Origin: Iodidimonas sp. SYSU 1G8
GTDB taxonomy: Bacteria > Pseudomonadota > Alphaproteobacteria > SMXS01
Length of the DNA: 64,000 nucleotides
Assembly: GCF_039655775.1 (NCBI RefSeq)
Contig: NZ_JBBYXJ010000001.1
Location: 806,001 to 870,000, forward strand
Direction: 5' to 3'
Notes under the pieces: generated by a model
What the model was told of the DNA's origin: nothing
What the model saw: the letters and a program-made list of their open reading frames with translations, nothing else
Databases searched by the model: none
Program-made: the position numbers and the translations under genes
Part shown: one piece after another, positions 28,361 through 39,066 of the stretch
Position numbering within the stretch: the stretch's first letter is position 1
How the letters are laid out: each line of letters opens with the position of its first letter

Positions 28361-28755
28361 ACCGGGTGCTCCAGCGCTGACAGAGCGGGGCTGGAGGCGA
28401 ACATCCATCCGCTGAACAGATTGTCCTTCTGGCCATCCGCCTTCACGTCGGCGATCTCGAGAAAGGCCGTGACCTCGGGGGTCTCCTCCGGCGGCCGCTT
28501 GGAACAGGTGCGGGCGAGGATTTCCAGCGAGCCGTAACGCATCGGCGTGTTGAGCGGTGCCTCGATATCGGTCACCCGCGCGCTGATCTTATCGACGCCG
28601 CGCAGGACCGCGACCAGGTCCTTCGGCGATGCGGCCTCGCGGCGGGCGATGATGGCCAGATCCTCGACCGGATCTTCGGCGACGGCGGTGGTGGCGACCG
28701 CGGCTCCCATGGTCAGGAGCACGGCGCCGAGCCAGCGCGACCCGCGCCGCTTCAT
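28312..28755 (-). CDS. DUF2155 secreted protein
   Basis: A 147-residue exported protein. After a signal peptide ([17 protein letters not shown]) comes an alphaproteobacterial DUF2155 domain, recognisable from [29 protein letters not shown] and the later [27 protein letters not shown]. It is described with DUF2155-type proteins only as conserved periplasmic. It overlaps the mlaD stop by ATGA and the 3' end of aat by 49 bp on the opposite strand. Confidence 0.88.
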   Translation of the reverse strand: MKRRGSRWLGAVLLTMGAAVATTAVAEDPVEDLAIIARREAASPKDLVAVLRGVDKISARVTDIEAPLNTPMRYGSLEILARTCSKRPPEETPEVTAFLEIADVKADGQKDNLFSGWMFASSPALSALEHPVYDVWVIDCKTRSPRG

Positions 28756-29258
28756 GGCGCGGCTTCCGGGGTGGGCGCGGTGGGCGCGGTCTCGGGTGTG
28801 GCCGTCTGGCCGCCGCTGTCGGTGGAGCCGTAGACGAAACGGCCCAGCAGCCCCATCAGGTCGACGGCGCCCTGGGTGTAGGAAATGGTACCGCCATTCG
28901 CCAGCATCTCCTCGGATCCGCCCGGCTCGAGCATGACATAGGAGCCGCCGAGCAAGCCGGCGGACGCGATCTTGGCGCTGGTGTCTTCCGGCAGCTTCAC
29001 ATCCGACTGGATACCCATTTGGACGACCGCCTCGTAGGTCGCCGGGTCCAGGGTCTGCGAGACCACGGTGCCGATCTTGATGCCGCTGAGCTTGACGTCC
29101 GCGCCGCTGCTCAGGTCGCCGACCTTGTCGAAGCGAGCCGATACCTGATAGCCGCCAACCGGCCCCATCTCCGTCCTGGAATAGGCGAAGTAAAGGAACC
29201 AGGCGGCGACGAGGAGGACCACGGCGCCGATAAGAGTTTCAACCAGAGTGCCGCGCAT
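28752..29258 (-). CDS. mlaD: MlaD-type lipid-transport substrate-binding protein
   Basis: A 168-residue inner-membrane-anchored MCE protein. One N-terminal span (LIGAVVLLVAAWFLYFAYS) precedes a single MCE domain (YQVSARFDKVGDLSSGADVKLSGIKIGTV, then KIASAGLLGGSYVMLEPG). A short Pro/Thr-rich tail ends the protein. MlaD hexamers carry phospholipids in the Mla pathway for outer-membrane asymmetry. The rest of mla is not in this window; the pair mlaD-DUF2155 next to NDUFA12 is a common alphaproteobacterial order. Confidence 0.92.
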   Translation of the reverse strand: MRGTLVETLIGAVVLLVAAWFLYFAYSRTEMGPVGGYQVSARFDKVGDLSSGADVKLSGIKIGTVVSQTLDPATYEAVVQMGIQSDVKLPEDTSAKIASAGLLGGSYVMLEPGGSEEMLANGGTISYTQGAVDLMGLLGRFVYGSTDSGGQTATPETAPTAPTPEAAP

Positions 29259-29288
29259 GGATATGGAGTCGCCTCGATTGGGGCGCGC

Positions 29289-29669
29289 CTATTCCGGCCG
29301 CCATGCTTCGTAATCGCCGACCACTGCCGGCCGTTCGCCGCGCGAATTCAGACTGCCGGGCGGATAATACGCACCGCTCGTGCCCGTCAGGTTCGGGATA
29401 TGGTCCTTCTCCCAGGCCTTCACGACGGGCGGCTGCTTGGTCGGCGGCTGGTCGGCCGTATGGTGAAGCCAGCGGTGCCATTCCGGCGGCACGCGCGAGG
29501 CCTCGATGGCGCCATTGTAGATCACCCAGCGCCGGCGGCCGGCTTTGTCCTGATAGTACTTGTTGCCTTGGCCATCCTGCCCCACGGCCTGCCCACGCAG
29601 GGCCGTGTCGAGCCAGGTGCCCACGGTCTGACCGTTCCACCAGGTGAATATGGAGCTGAGAACACCCAT
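29289..29669 (-). CDS. NADH:ubiquinone oxidoreductase subunit NDUFA12 family
   Basis: A 126-residue homologue of the mitochondrial complex I accessory subunit NDUFA12 (17.2 kDa). It shows [19 protein letters not shown], then [17 protein letters not shown] and the C-terminal YEAWRPE. This subunit is an alphaproteobacterial and mitochondrial trait. The start [11 protein letters not shown] at 29669 is chosen by homology; the 45 open codons upstream are not typical. It diverges from nrdJ across a 437-bp region. Confidence 0.93.
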   Translation of the reverse strand: MGVLSSIFTWWNGQTVGTWLDTALRGQAVGQDGQGNKYYQDKAGRRRWVIYNGAIEASRVPPEWHRWLHHTADQPPTKQPPVVKAWEKDHIPNLTGTSGAYYPPGSLNSRGERPAVVGDYEAWRPE

Positions 29670-30106
29670 TGCCGTACCATCCTGTTGCGCGCCGGGCGGA
29701 ATATGGCACCCGCACGCGTAGACGTCCAGTGTCGATACTCGCCCGCCATACCCCGCATTTTCGCCGCAACCGGACCTCCGCTCCCAAATCCGCACATGGG
29801 TCATCGCTTCAGAACCGCATCAACGCTGCGTCCTACGTGTTTGATCCATATCGGATTAGCGGATCGGGCCACGCGGCTTTTGACAACCGTGCCGCCCTGC
29901 GGGTTGAAGACCAGCGGCTAAACGTTTGCACTACGCAACATTTGGTGTTTGCAAACAGTTTTTTTCCCACATCTGGGAAAAAGCTCCTTGCCTGCACCTG
30001 CATCCTCCCCCACCATTTGGGTCCTTTCCGGGCGAGAACACCACATCTAGTGTGCCGCGTTCGCCCGGTTTCCAAGCCGAACGACCGATACCCAAGGGGG
30101 AATGTC
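29670..30106 (+). promoter_or_regulatory. nrdJ / NDUFA12 divergent control region
   Basis: The 437 bp hold no gene I can support. The nrdJ-proximal part contains an NrdR-box-like site ACACCACATCTAGTGT (30038-30053, 13 of 16 matches to the usual consensus) and a weaker one, ACGCAACATTTGGTGT (29933-29948). Their starts are 105 bp apart, about ten helical turns. A perfect palindrome TGTTTGCAAACA lies at 29946-29957, and a 9-bp stem TTTTTCCCA-CATC-TGGGAAAAA at 29961-29982. NrdR repression of nrdJ is a reasonable inference. I saw no B12-box of a cobalamin riboswitch. Confidence 0.6.
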
Positions 30107-33100
30107 ATGCGAATCGAACGACGCTATACCACGGAAGGCCAGTCTCCCTACGCCGGGATCCCTTTCCGCACGGCCGTCAGCGAAATTCGCAATCCCAATG
30201 GGTCGGTGGTGTTCCGCCTCGACAATGTCGAGGTGCCGGAATCCTGGAGCCAGGTCGCGACCGACGTCGTGGCGCAAAAGTACTTCCGCAAGAAGGGTAT
30301 CCCCCTCGCCCTCCACCCTGTCGCCGAAGACGGTGTTCCCGAGTGGCTTCGACGCAGCATCCCCGGCGACGACGCCGGCGATCCGCGCACCTATACGGGC
30401 GAGACCAGCACCAAGCAGGTGTTCGATCGTCTGGCCGGCGCGTGGACCTATTGGGGCTGGAAGGGCGGCTATTTCGACGGGGAGAGCGATGCCAGCGCAT
30501 TCTATGACGAACTGCGCTATATGCTCGCGCGCCAGATGTGCGCCCCCAACTCGCCGCAATGGTTCAACACGGGCCTGCATTGGGCCTATGGCATCGACGG
30601 CCCGGCCCAGGGTCACTTCTACGTGGACCCCGCCACGGGCGAAGCCGTTCGGTCCGAGAGCGCCTATGAGCGGCCGCAGCCGCACGCCTGCTTCATCCAG
30701 GGCATCAGCGACGATCTCGTCAACGAAGGCGGAATCATGGATCTCTGGGTGCGCGAGGCGCGCCTGTTCAAGTATGGCTCGGGCACCGGCACCAATTTCT
30801 CCCGTATCCGCGGCGAAGGCGAGAACCTGTCGGGCGGCGGAACCTCGTCGGGCCTTATGAGCTTTCTGAAGATCGGCGACCGTGCCGCCGGCGCCATCAA
30901 GTCGGGCGGCACGACGCGCCGCGCCGCCAAGATGGTCGTGGTGGATGTGGATCATCCGGACGTTGAGAAGTTCATCAACTGGAAGGTTGTCGAGGAGCAG
31001 AAGGTCGCGGCGCTGGTCGCCGGCTCGCGCCTGTCGGAGAAGCACCTGAACCAGATCATCGCGGCCTGCGCGGCGCATGACGACCTGACCAATGACGACC
31101 GCTTCGATCCCAAGCAGAACTCCCAGCTGAAGAAGGCGATCATCGAAGCCCGCAAGGCCATGATCCCGGAAAACTACGTGCAGCGGGTGATAGAGTTCGC
31201 GCGTCAGGGTTACACCAACATCGACTTCCGTACCTACGACACCGACTGGGATTCCGAGGCGTACAACACCGTCTCCGGCCAGAACTCGAACAATTCGGTG
31301 CGCGTCACCGACGAGTTCATGCGCGCCGCCGCCGCCGACCGCGACTGGCAGCTGATCCGCCGTACCGACGGCAAGGTGGCCGAGACCGTATCGGCCAAGG
31401 CGCTCTGGGAATCCATCGGCAACGCGGCCTGGGCTTGCGCCGATCCGGGCCTGCAGTTCCACACCACCATCAATGACTGGCACACCTGCAAGGCGTCCGG
31501 CGACATCCATGCGAGCAATCCGTGCTCCGAGTACATGTTCCTCGACGACACGGCCTGCAACCTCGCCTCGCTCAACCTGATGACCTTCCTCAAGGCCAGC
31601 GGCGAGTTCGACGTGGACAGCTTCGAGCACGCCACCCGGCTTTGGACCGTGGTGCTGGAAATCTCGGTGTTGATGGCGCAATTCCCGTCGCGCGAGATCG
31701 CCGAGCTCAGCTACCGCTACCGCACGCTCGGCCTGGGCTACGCCAATATCGGCGGCCTGCTGATGGCCTCGGGCCTGCCCTATGACAGCACGGAAGGCCG
31801 TGCGCTGTGCGGCGCCATCACCGCGCTGATGACCGGCACAGCCTATGCCACCTCGGCCGAAATGGCCGGCGAGCTCGGCGCTTTCCCCGGCTATGCGCCG
31901 AACCGCGAGCACATGCTGCGCGTCATCCGCAACCATCGCCGGGCCGCGCGCGGCGAGGCCCAGGGTTATGAAGGCCTGAACACCCCGCCGGTCCCGCTCG
32001 ACATCGCCCACTGCCCCGAGCCGGCGCTGACGGAAGCGGCGTCGGATGCGTGGGATCGCGCCCTCTCCCTCGGCGAAAAGCATGGCTACCGCAACGCCCA
32101 GGCGACCGTGATCGCGCCGACCGGCACCATCGGCCTCGCCATGGATTGCGACACCACCGGCATCGAGCCCGACTTCGCCCTGGTGAAGTTCAAGAAGCTG
32201 GCCGGCGGCGGCTACTTCAAGATCATCAACCAGATGGTCCCCAGCGCGCTCCGCAAGCTGGGCTATGAGGAGTTCGAGATCGTCGAGATCGTCGACTACG
32301 CGGTTGGCCACGGCACCCTCAAGGGCGCGCCCGGTGTCAATCATGAGAGCCTGGCGGCGAAGGGCTTCGGCGAGGAGCAGCTGCGCGTCGTCGAGGACGC
32401 GCTCGGCAGCGCCTTCGACATCAAATTCGTGTTCAACAAATGGTCGCTCGGCGAAGCCTTCTGCACCGGCACGCTCGGCCTCAGCGCCGCGCAGATGGAG
32501 GATTACAGCTTCGACCTGCTCGCCGCCCTCGGCTTCACCAAGGCCGAGATCGAGGCCGCCAACCTGTATTGTTGCGGCGCCATGACTCTTGAAGGCGCCC
32601 CGCGCCTGAAGGAAGAGCACCTGCCCGTGTTCGACTGCGCCAATCCTTGCGGCCGTATCGGCAAGCGCTTCCTGTCCGTCGACAGCCACATCCGTATGAT
32701 GGCCGCCGCGCAGCCCTTTATCTCGGGTGCGATCTCCAAGACCATCAACATGGCCAACAACGCCACCGTGTCGGATTGCCTCAGCGCCTACGAGCTGTCC
32801 TGGCGCTTGGCGCTCAAGGCCAACGCGCTCTATCGCGACGGCTCCAAGCTCAGCCAGCCGCTCAGCTCGTCGCTGATCGATGACGAGGACCTGGAAGAGG
32901 AAGTCGCCGTCGCCGCGGCGCCCGCGCAGGTCGAGCGGATCGTCGAGCGCATCATCGAGAAGATCGCCCCCGCCGCGCGCGGCCGTCTGCCCCACCGCCG
33001 CAAGGGCTACACCCAAAAGGCCGTGGTCGGCGGGCACAAGGTCTACCTGCGGACCGGAGAATATGATGATGGCCGGTTGGGCGAAATCTTCATCGACATG

Positions 33101-33754
33101 CACAAGGAAGGCGCCGCCTTCCGCTCGCTGATGAATAATTTCGCCATCGCCATCTCCATCGGCCTCCAGTATGGCGTGCCGCTGGAGGAATATGTCGACG
33201 CCTTCACCTTCACCCGCTTCGAGCCCTCGGGCCTGGTCGAAGGCAACGACAGCATCAAGATGGCGACCTCGCTGCTCGACTACGTGTTCCGCGAACTGGC
33301 CGTCTCCTACCTCAGCCGCTACGACCTCGCCCATGTGGAACCGGCGGAAACCCGATTCGACGCTCTCGGCAAGGGCCAGGGCGAAGGCGAGGAACCGGCG
33401 GAAGCCAAGTCGGCGGCCCAGCAGACCATCGCCGCCCTGCGCGAAGTCGCTTCGACCGGCTACATCCGCAACAAGCTGACCGTGGTCGATGGCGGCATCT
33501 CGGCCAAAAAGGAAACCTTCGCCCGCCAGACCGTCATCGAGCGCACCAGCAGCTTCGCCGTCGGCCAGACCGGCGACGCCGTGCTGCTCACCCGCGGCGA
33601 AACGGTCGCGGCGACCACCGTCGAAATGGCCAAGGAAGCCCGCATGAAGGGCTATGAAGGCGACGCCTGCGGCGAATGCGGCAACTTCACCCTGGTGCGC
33701 AACGGCACCTGCCTCAAGTGCAACACCTGCGGAGGAACGAGCGGCTGTTCGTGA
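30107..33754 (+). CDS. nrdJ: vitamin B12-dependent (class II) ribonucleotide reductase
   Basis: A 1215-residue adenosylcobalamin-dependent enzyme that makes deoxynucleotides in any oxygen condition. The start [18 protein letters not shown] matches NrdJ, with an AAGGGGGAA ribosome site. Visible motifs are [25 protein letters not shown], the active-site Cys in [28 protein letters not shown] and the C-terminal cysteine-rich tail ([21 protein letters not shown]) that rereduces the active site. A longer open frame upstream of 30107 is non-coding by family comparison. Confidence 0.96.
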   Translation: MRIERRYTTEGQSPYAGIPFRTAVSEIRNPNGSVVFRLDNVEVPESWSQVATDVVAQKYFRKKGIPLALHPVAEDGVPEWLRRSIPGDDAGDPRTYTGETSTKQVFDRLAGAWTYWGWKGGYFDGESDASAFYDELRYMLARQMCAPNSPQWFNTGLHWAYGIDGPAQGHFYVDPATGEAVRSESAYERPQPHACFIQGISDDLVNEGGIMDLWVREARLFKYGSGTGTNFSRIRGEGENLSGGGTSSGLMSFLKIGDRAAGAIKSGGTTRRAAKMVVVDVDHPDVEKFINWKVVEEQKVAALVAGSRLSEKHLNQIIAACAAHDDLTNDDRFDPKQNSQLKKAIIEARKAMIPENYVQRVIEFARQGYTNIDFRTYDTDWDSEAYNTVSGQNSNNSVRVTDEFMRAAAADRDWQLIRRTDGKVAETVSAKALWESIGNAAWACADPGLQFHTTINDWHTCKASGDIHASNPCSEYMFLDDTACNLASLNLMTFLKASGEFDVDSFEHATRLWTVVLEISVLMAQFPSREIAELSYRYRTLGLGYANIGGLLMASGLPYDSTEGRALCGAITALMTGTAYATSAEMAGELGAFPGYAPNREHMLRVIRNHRRAARGEAQGYEGLNTPPVPLDIAHCPEPALTEAASDAWDRALSLGEKHGYRNAQATVIAPTGTIGLAMDCDTTGIEPDFALVKFKKLAGGGYFKIINQMVPSALRKLGYEEFEIVEIVDYAVGHGTLKGAPGVNHESLAAKGFGEEQLRVVEDALGSAFDIKFVFNKWSLGEAFCTGTLGLSAAQMEDYSFDLLAALGFTKAEIEAANLYCCGAMTLEGAPRLKEEHLPVFDCANPCGRIGKRFLSVDSHIRMMAAAQPFISGAISKTINMANNATVSDCLSAYELSWRLALKANALYRDGSKLSQPLSSSLIDDEDLEEEVAVAAAPAQVERIVERIIEKIAPAARGRLPHRRKGYTQKAVVGGHKVYLRTGEYDDGRLGEIFIDMHKEGAAFRSLMNNFAIAISIGLQYGVPLEEYVDAFTFTRFEPSGLVEGNDSIKMATSLLDYVFRELAVSYLSRYDLAHVEPAETRFDALGKGQGEGEEPAEAKSAAQQTIAALREVASTGYIRNKLTVVDGGISAKKETFARQTVIERTSSFAVGQTGDAVLLTRGETVAATTVEMAKEARMKGYEGDACGECGNFTLVRNGTCLKCNTCGGTSGCS

Positions 33755-33808
33755 TCGAAGGTTTCTGCAACTGCTTGTCTGTCGCAAAAACTGGTCCATG
33801 ATCAGTCC

Positions 33809-34225
33809 ATGGACAAACAGGACGATCCCGCCGAAGTAACCCTTTCGCCCACCGCGCGCTATCTGCTGCTCGCGGTGGGCTGGTTCTTTCTGGCCCTGGG
33901 CGCCATCGGCGCGTTCCTGCCGGTGCTGCCAACGGTGCCGTTCTTGCTGATCACCGCCTGGGCGTGGTCGAAGAGCTCCAAGCGACTGCACCGTTGGCTC
34001 TACAGCAATCCGACATACGGCCCCTATCTCATCGCCTGGCACAAATACGGCGTCATCCCGCGCCGGGCCAAGATCATGGCGATCGGCATGATGGCCGCAG
34101 GCTGGCTCTCCTTCACCGTGTTCTTCGCCACCAACTGGTGGGTGCCGGCGCTGATCGCCGCCGTCGAACTGGCGGTCGGCTGGTTCATCATCACCCGCCC
34201 GAACGCGCCGCCCGCCATTCGCTAA
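33809..34225 (+). CDS. DUF454 / YbaN-family membrane protein
   Basis: A 138-residue inner-membrane protein of the YbaN type. Three to four hydrophobic segments are visible, with the family signature ALGAIGAFLPVLPTVPFLLITAWAWSKSSKRLHRWL and a following YGPYLIAWHKYGVIPRRAKI. Molecular function is not known. It begins 54 bp after nrdJ and may be read through from it. Confidence 0.85.
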   Translation: MDKQDDPAEVTLSPTARYLLLAVGWFFLALGAIGAFLPVLPTVPFLLITAWAWSKSSKRLHRWLYSNPTYGPYLIAWHKYGVIPRRAKIMAIGMMAAGWLSFTVFFATNWWVPALIAAVELAVGWFIITRPNAPPAIR

Positions 34226-34318
34226 ATCCTGGCCGCGCCATTTTAGGTGCGCGCGTGCGCCGAATGGCTAAAGTGATCCTGTCAGGCGCGTGGGGGTCGC
34301 GCGGCTGAGGGGAATTGA

Positions 34319-35473
34319 ATGCTCGACGCGCGTACATTGCTGTTCTCCATCGCAGCGGGCTTTGCCGCCATGGGCGCGATGGGAATCTTTCTCAGCCTGC
34401 TGCACCGGAAGGAAGTCGCGATCCGTTACTGGAGCGCCGGCTGCTTCACCTTGGCGGCGGCCAACGGCCTGCTCACGATCCGCGAATCCGTCCCGGGCTT
34501 CGTCTCCGTGGTCATCGCCAACGGCCTGGCGGTTTCGGGCGTGTATCTGCTCCACGCCGGATTCGCCGCCTTTTACCGCAGGGCGCCCCTGTTCGGCGTC
34601 GGCATCTCGATCAGCCTCGGCGCCATGGCGATGCTCGCCTACTGGTACTACGAGGTGCCCGATTTCCACGCCCGTGTCATCGTCTGCACGGCGGCGCTGC
34701 TCCCCGCCTTCGGCATGATCGCCGCGCTGCTGGTCCGCGACTCGCTGGGTCCCTACCGGCCGATCCGCCTGGGTCTCGCGGTCCTGCTGATGCTGTTGAT
34801 CGTCGCCAGCCTTCTGCGCATCGTCTACACGATCATCGATCCGGGCCCCGACGACATGACCCTGTTCGACTACCGGGGCATCGAGACCTTCTGGTACATC
34901 GCCGTGCTCACGGTGATGTTCATCAGTTCGCTCAATTTCCTGCTCATGCCGAGCCAGCGCGCCCAGATGGAGCTGAGCGATCTGGCGGCCATCGACGAGC
35001 TGACCGGGCTGCTGAACCGCCGCGCCTTCAACGCACGGTTGCGCGACCGCGCCGCCTCCGTCGGCATGAGCGGCGGAGCGAGCCTGATGCTGCTCGATCT
35101 GGACAGTTTCAAGTCGCTGAACGACGAGCATGGACATGCCGCCGGTGATGCGGTGCTGTGCAAGTTCTCGTCCACGGTCGCCGATCAGCTGCGCCGCCGC
35201 GACGTGTTCGCACGCTATGGCGGCGAGGAATTCGCGGTTCTGCTGCCCGAGACCGATCTGGCCCAGGCCAGCGTGGTCGCCGAGAGAATCCGCCGGGCGG
35301 TCGAGACCATGCGCGTCCAGGCCGGCGGCAGGGAACTGGTCACGACAGTCAGCATCGGCGTCACCGCAGTGCCGGAGCGGCCGGACGACTACGAGGCCGC
35401 CATCGCCTCGGCGGACGAGGCGCTCTACCGTGCCAAGAATCTTGGCCGCAACAGGGTCTGCGTTCTCGGCTAG
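34319..35473 (+). CDS. membrane-bound diguanylate cyclase (GGDEF)
   Basis: A 384-residue protein with about six to seven membrane helices in residues 1-210, then a GGDEF domain (MLLDLDSFKSLND, ARYGGEEF, STVSIGVTAV). The GGEEF signature is catalytically competent. An RxxD allosteric inhibitory site lies five residues before it (RRRD-VFARY-GGEEF), so product feedback by c-di-GMP is expected. The N-terminal sensor does not match a named family I can recognise. It converges on phoB with 3 bp between stops. Confidence 0.92.
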   Translation: MLDARTLLFSIAAGFAAMGAMGIFLSLLHRKEVAIRYWSAGCFTLAAANGLLTIRESVPGFVSVVIANGLAVSGVYLLHAGFAAFYRRAPLFGVGISISLGAMAMLAYWYYEVPDFHARVIVCTAALLPAFGMIAALLVRDSLGPYRPIRLGLAVLLMLLIVASLLRIVYTIIDPGPDDMTLFDYRGIETFWYIAVLTVMFISSLNFLLMPSQRAQMELSDLAAIDELTGLLNRRAFNARLRDRAASVGMSGGASLMLLDLDSFKSLNDEHGHAAGDAVLCKFSSTVADQLRRRDVFARYGGEEFAVLLPETDLAQASVVAERIRRAVETMRVQAGGRELVTTVSIGVTAVPERPDDYEAAIASADEALYRAKNLGRNRVCVLG

Positions 35474-35476
35474 CCG

Positions 35477-36169
35477 TCAGACGGCTTCGAGGTCGAGCGC
35501 GTAGCCCGCCGACCGGACCGTTCGGATCACGTCCTGCGCCCCATCCTCGTTCAGCACCTTGCGCAGGCGCCTGATGTGCACGTCCACCGTGCGCGGCTCG
35601 ACATAGACATCGTGTCCCCAGACCGAATCGAGCAGCTGCTCGCGCGAGAACACCCGGTCAGGATTTTCCAGGAAGTGGCGCAGCAGGCGAAACTCGGTCG
35701 GCCCGAGCCGCACCGGCTTGCCGGCGCGCGTCACCTTGTGCGAGGTGGCGTCGAGGGCAATGTCGGCATAGGTCAGCACCTGCCCTGAATAGGCGGGCCG
35801 AACACGGCGCAGCACCGCGTTGATCCGGGCCAGCAGCTCGCGCGGCGAATAGGGCTTGGTGATGTAGTCGTCGGCGCCCATGTCGAGCCCGCGAATTCGG
35901 TCCCCCTCCTCCGTCCGCGCGGTCAGCATGATGATCGGTATGCCGGCCGTCTCCGGCGCCTTGCGCAGCCGGCGACAGACCTCGATGCCCGGCACGAAGG
36001 GCAACATCCAGTCCAGCAGGATGAGATCGGGCGCCTGTTCGCGCGCCATGGCGAGGCCTTCATCGCCATCGGCGGCGTGGAGCACCGCGAACCCTTCCTT
36101 GTCCAGATTGTATTTGACCAGCTCGACCAGGCTCAGATCATCTTCGATCAGCAGGACATTCGGCTTCAT
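35477..36169 (-). CDS. phoB: phosphate regulon response regulator PhoB
   Basis: A 230-residue OmpR-type regulator. The receiver domain has the acidic pocket (LLIEDD) and phospho-Asp in LILLDWMLP, with a conserved Thr/Lys (TARTEE, TKPYSP). The winged-helix domain has [31 protein letters not shown] and the ending [12 protein letters not shown]. It binds Pho boxes when phosphorylated by PhoR. ATG 36169 ([11 protein letters not shown]) is preferred; a GTG at 36187 would add six residues. It is last in the phosphate cluster, after phoU. Confidence 0.96.
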   Translation of the reverse strand: MKPNVLLIEDDLSLVELVKYNLDKEGFAVLHAADGDEGLAMAREQAPDLILLDWMLPFVPGIEVCRRLRKAPETAGIPIIMLTARTEEGDRIRGLDMGADDYITKPYSPRELLARINAVLRRVRPAYSGQVLTYADIALDATSHKVTRAGKPVRLGPTEFRLLRHFLENPDRVFSREQLLDSVWGHDVYVEPRTVDVHIRRLRKVLNEDGAQDVIRTVRSAGYALDLEAV

Positions 36170-36190
36170 GTCAGGCTTTCCCGTCACGGA

Positions 36191-36907
36191 TTAATCGTCG
36201 CTCGGGCGCACGACCGTGAAACTGGTCCGGTCGCCCTTGGGGCGCGTATCCTCGAGGATTTCACCGCGCACCAGATAAAACACGATCTCGGCCAGATTGG
36301 TCACGTGATCGCCCATGCGTTCGACATTCTTGGCGGCGAACAGCAGATGGGTGCAGGGCGTGATCGCCCTGGGATCTTCCATCATGTAAGTCAGCAGCTC
36401 GCGGAACAGGCTGTTGTACAGCTCGTCGACGGCGGCATCGCGTTCCCACACGTCCAGCGCCTTGGCATCGTCCAGGTCGATATAGGCGTCGAGAACGTCC
36501 TTCAGCATCTTCTGGACCAGATGCGCCATGTCGCCCACCGTGCGGACGATACGGAAATTCTCCGCTTCATTGATCGCTGTGACGCGCTTGGCGATGTTCT
36601 TGGCGTAATCGCCGATCCGCTCCAGAATGCTCGACATCTTCAGCGCGGAAACGATTTCGCGCAGGTCCGACGCCATGGGCTGGCGCCGTGCCAGGACGGA
36701 GATGGCCTCCTTCTCGATGGCGATTTCAAGCACGTCGAGGGCCTTGTCGCCTTCGACGACCTGGGCGCCGCGCTCGGCGCTCCGTTTGAACAGCGCGTCG
36801 ACGGCGCCGGCGATCTGGGTTTCGGCCAGCCCGCCCATGCGGGCGATGCTGGACCGAAGGTTTTCCAGTTCCTTGTCGTAGGCGGAAACGATGTGGTCGT
36901 TGGTCAT
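36191..36907 (-). CDS. phoU: phosphate-specific transport regulator PhoU
   Basis: A 238-residue two-bundle helical protein. Both metal-binding helices are recognisable ([24 protein letters not shown] and the matching [19 protein letters not shown]), with [16 protein letters not shown] and [15 protein letters not shown]. It connects the PstSCAB transporter to PhoR and silences the regulon in high phosphate. It lies between pstB and phoB in the same orientation. Confidence 0.96.
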   Translation of the reverse strand: MTNDHIVSAYDKELENLRSSIARMGGLAETQIAGAVDALFKRSAERGAQVVEGDKALDVLEIAIEKEAISVLARRQPMASDLREIVSALKMSSILERIGDYAKNIAKRVTAINEAENFRIVRTVGDMAHLVQKMLKDVLDAYIDLDDAKALDVWERDAAVDELYNSLFRELLTYMMEDPRAITPCTHLLFAAKNVERMGDHVTNLAEIVFYLVRGEILEDTRPKGDRTSFTVVRPSDD

Positions 36908-36931
36908 TTGTCCGGCCCTTGGGTGCCAGCG

Positions 36932-37744
36932 CTAGCCGAACCGGCCCGTGATGTAGTCACGGGTGCGTTCCTCGCGCGGATTGGTGAAAATCTGTTCCGT
37001 GTTGCCATGCTCCACCAGATCGCCCAGATGGAAGAACGCGGTCTTTTGCGACACGCGCGCCGCCTGCTGCATGGAGTGGGTGACGATCACGATGGCATAG
37101 TTCTCACGCAATTCGTCGATCAGTTCCTCGACGCGCGCGGTCGCGATCGGATCGAGCGCCGAGCACGGCTCGTCCATCAGGATCACCTCCGGGCTCACGG
37201 CAATGGCGCGTGCGATGCACAGGCGCTGCTGCTGGCCGCCTGACAGGGCGGTGCCTTGGGTGTCGAGACGATCCTGCACCTCGTTCCAGAGGCCGGCCTT
37301 GCGCAGGCTCCGCTCGACGATCCCGTCCAGGTCCGCCTTCTTGGTGGCCAGACCGTGAATTTTCGGGCCATAGGCGACGTTCTCGTAGATCGACTTCGGG
37401 AACGGGTTGGGCTTCTGGAACACCATGCCCACGCGGGCCCGCAACTGCACCACGTCAACACGCTTGTCGTAGATGTCGACGCCATCCAGCAGGATCGACC
37501 CGGTGACGCGCGCACTGTCGACCGTGTCGTTCATCCGGTTCAGGCAGCGCAGATAGGTCGACTTTCCGCAACCCGAGGGGCCGATCAGCGCCGTGACCTC
37601 GTTGTTGTAGATATCGAGATCGACGCCCTTGATGGCTTCCTTGGGGCCATAATAGACGTGAACGTCCTTGGTGACGAACTTGGCTTGGGTGTGATCCTGC
37701 GCGATCAGCTGCTTCTCAGCCGCCATTGAGTGGCTCGTGTCCAT
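36932..37744 (-). CDS. pstB: phosphate ABC transporter ATP-binding protein
   Basis: About 270 residues. Walker A is GPSGCGKST, the signature is LSGGQQQR and Walker B is [33 protein letters not shown] is characteristic of PstB. Starts are ambiguous: ATG 37744 (MDTSHS) or ATG 37756 (MVNTM), the latter overlapping the pstA stop by 7 bp. It couples ATP hydrolysis to phosphate import with PstC and PstA. Confidence 0.96.
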   Translation of the reverse strand: MDTSHSMAAEKQLIAQDHTQAKFVTKDVHVYYGPKEAIKGVDLDIYNNEVTALIGPSGCGKSTYLRCLNRMNDTVDSARVTGSILLDGVDIYDKRVDVVQLRARVGMVFQKPNPFPKSIYENVAYGPKIHGLATKKADLDGIVERSLRKAGLWNEVQDRLDTQGTALSGGQQQRLCIARAIAVSPEVILMDEPCSALDPIATARVEELIDELRENYAIVIVTHSMQQAARVSQKTAFFHLGDLVEHGNTEQIFTNPREERTRDYITGRFG

Positions 37745-37749
37745 TGTGT

Positions 37750-39066
37750 TTACCATCTCCGTTCGAACCGCTTCCTGAGGATGATTGCCGTTGCATTCAT
37801 CGTAAGCAGAAAAGCCAGCAATATGATAATGGCCGATGAGGTGAGCGCGACGAAGCCGCGCTCGGGAAGACCCGCCCACATGTAGATCTGCACCGGCAGC
37901 GCCGTGGCCGGGTCCATCGGACCTCCCGGCATGTCGAACACCGCCGCGACCATGCCGATCATGATCAGCGGCGCCGTTTCACCCAGGGCATGGGCCAGAC
38001 CGATGATGAGACCGGTGAGGATGCCTGGCATGGCGAGCGGCAGGATGTGGTGGAAGATCGCCTGCATCTTCGAGGCGCCGACGCCCAGAGCCGCGTCCTT
38101 GATGGAGGGCGGCACCGCGCTGAGCGCCGCGCGGGTGGCGATGATGACCGTCGGCAGGGTCATCAGGGACAGCACGAGACCGCCCACGATGGGCGCCGAC
38201 CGCGGCATCTCGAAGATGTTGATGAAGATGGCCAGACCGAGAATGCCGAAGACGATGGATGGCACCGCCGCCAGATTGTTGATGTTGACCTCGATCAGGT
38301 CCGTGATCCTGTTGCGGGGCGCGAATTCCTCCAGGTAGATCGCCGCGCCGACACCAATGGGCAGCGCCACGACGACGACCAGCACCATCATGAAGAACGA
38401 CCCGATCAGGCCGACGGCGATGCCCGCCAGTTCCGGATCGGCCGAGGCGCCCATGGTGAACAAACTGCTGTTGAACTTGAGCGCGATCCGGTCCTGCTCT
38501 TCCAGTTGATCGAGCCAGCCGAGCTGGACGTCGTTGAGAAGCCGGCGTTCCTCGGGCAGATCGCGCGAGATGTTGCCCTTGAAGAAGGGATCGACCGTCC
38601 CGTGGGCCAGCAGCCAGACATCGACCGTCGATCCGACGATCTCTGGATCATCCAGCAGGATGTTGCGCAACTGGACGTCGATGCCATTGCTGAGCATCTT
38701 GTCCGCTAGGGACTTGCGATCCCGATCATCGGGCGAAATCCCGAGAGCATCGTAAAGTGCCGAGCGCGCGATACGTGTGAGCTTGAAACCCGACAGTTCC
38801 CGTATTTCATCTTCCGACGCGCCCGGCTGCAGGTCGAGCGCCTCGGCCGTCAGGGGCACCTGGACCTTGATTTGGGTCGACATGAAGCCCTGAATGCCGA
38901 CACTGAAGATCGTATAGAACAGGATCGCCAGGAAGATCAGACCGATGCTGACCATGGCCAGGCCATAGAAGCGGAAACGCTTCTCGGCCGCGTAGCGTTG
39001 CTTCAGCCGTTTCGCCGCCGCTTCGGACAGGAAATACGACGGCGCCTTCTGCGTTTCCTCAGTCAT
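37750..39066 (-). CDS. pstA: phosphate ABC transporter permease PstA
   Basis: A 438-residue permease, longer than the roughly 300-residue enterobacterial form. It has an extended N-terminal cytoplasmic region, one span near residue 40, a large periplasmic insert (about 65-215) and five further spans in the conserved transport domain. The coupling motif region includes [29 protein letters not shown]. The long form is usual in alphaproteobacteria. Its start overlaps the pstC end by 8 bp. Confidence 0.95.
   Translation of the reverse strand: MTEETQKAPSYFLSEAAAKRLKQRYAAEKRFRFYGLAMVSIGLIFLAILFYTIFSVGIQGFMSTQIKVQVPLTAEALDLQPGASEDEIRELSGFKLTRIARSALYDALGISPDDRDRKSLADKMLSNGIDVQLRNILLDDPEIVGSTVDVWLLAHGTVDPFFKGNISRDLPEERRLLNDVQLGWLDQLEEQDRIALKFNSSLFTMGASADPELAGIAVGLIGSFFMMVLVVVVALPIGVGAAIYLEEFAPRNRITDLIEVNINNLAAVPSIVFGILGLAIFINIFEMPRSAPIVGGLVLSLMTLPTVIIATRAALSAVPPSIKDAALGVGASKMQAIFHHILPLAMPGILTGLIIGLAHALGETAPLIMIGMVAAVFDMPGGPMDPATALPVQIYMWAGLPERGFVALTSSAIIILLAFLLTMNATAIILRKRFERRW

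Noticed and set aside
29670-30106. Cobalamin riboswitch before the B12-dependent reductase
   Set aside because: I could not find a B12-box-like core or the expected multi-stem layout; simple palindromes and NrdR-like sites explain the region better.
30047-34042. A 1331-codon open frame on the minus strand opposite nrdJ
   Set aside because: It mirrors the codon structure of a very GC-rich gene; its translation has no family motifs and nrdJ on the plus strand is unmistakable.
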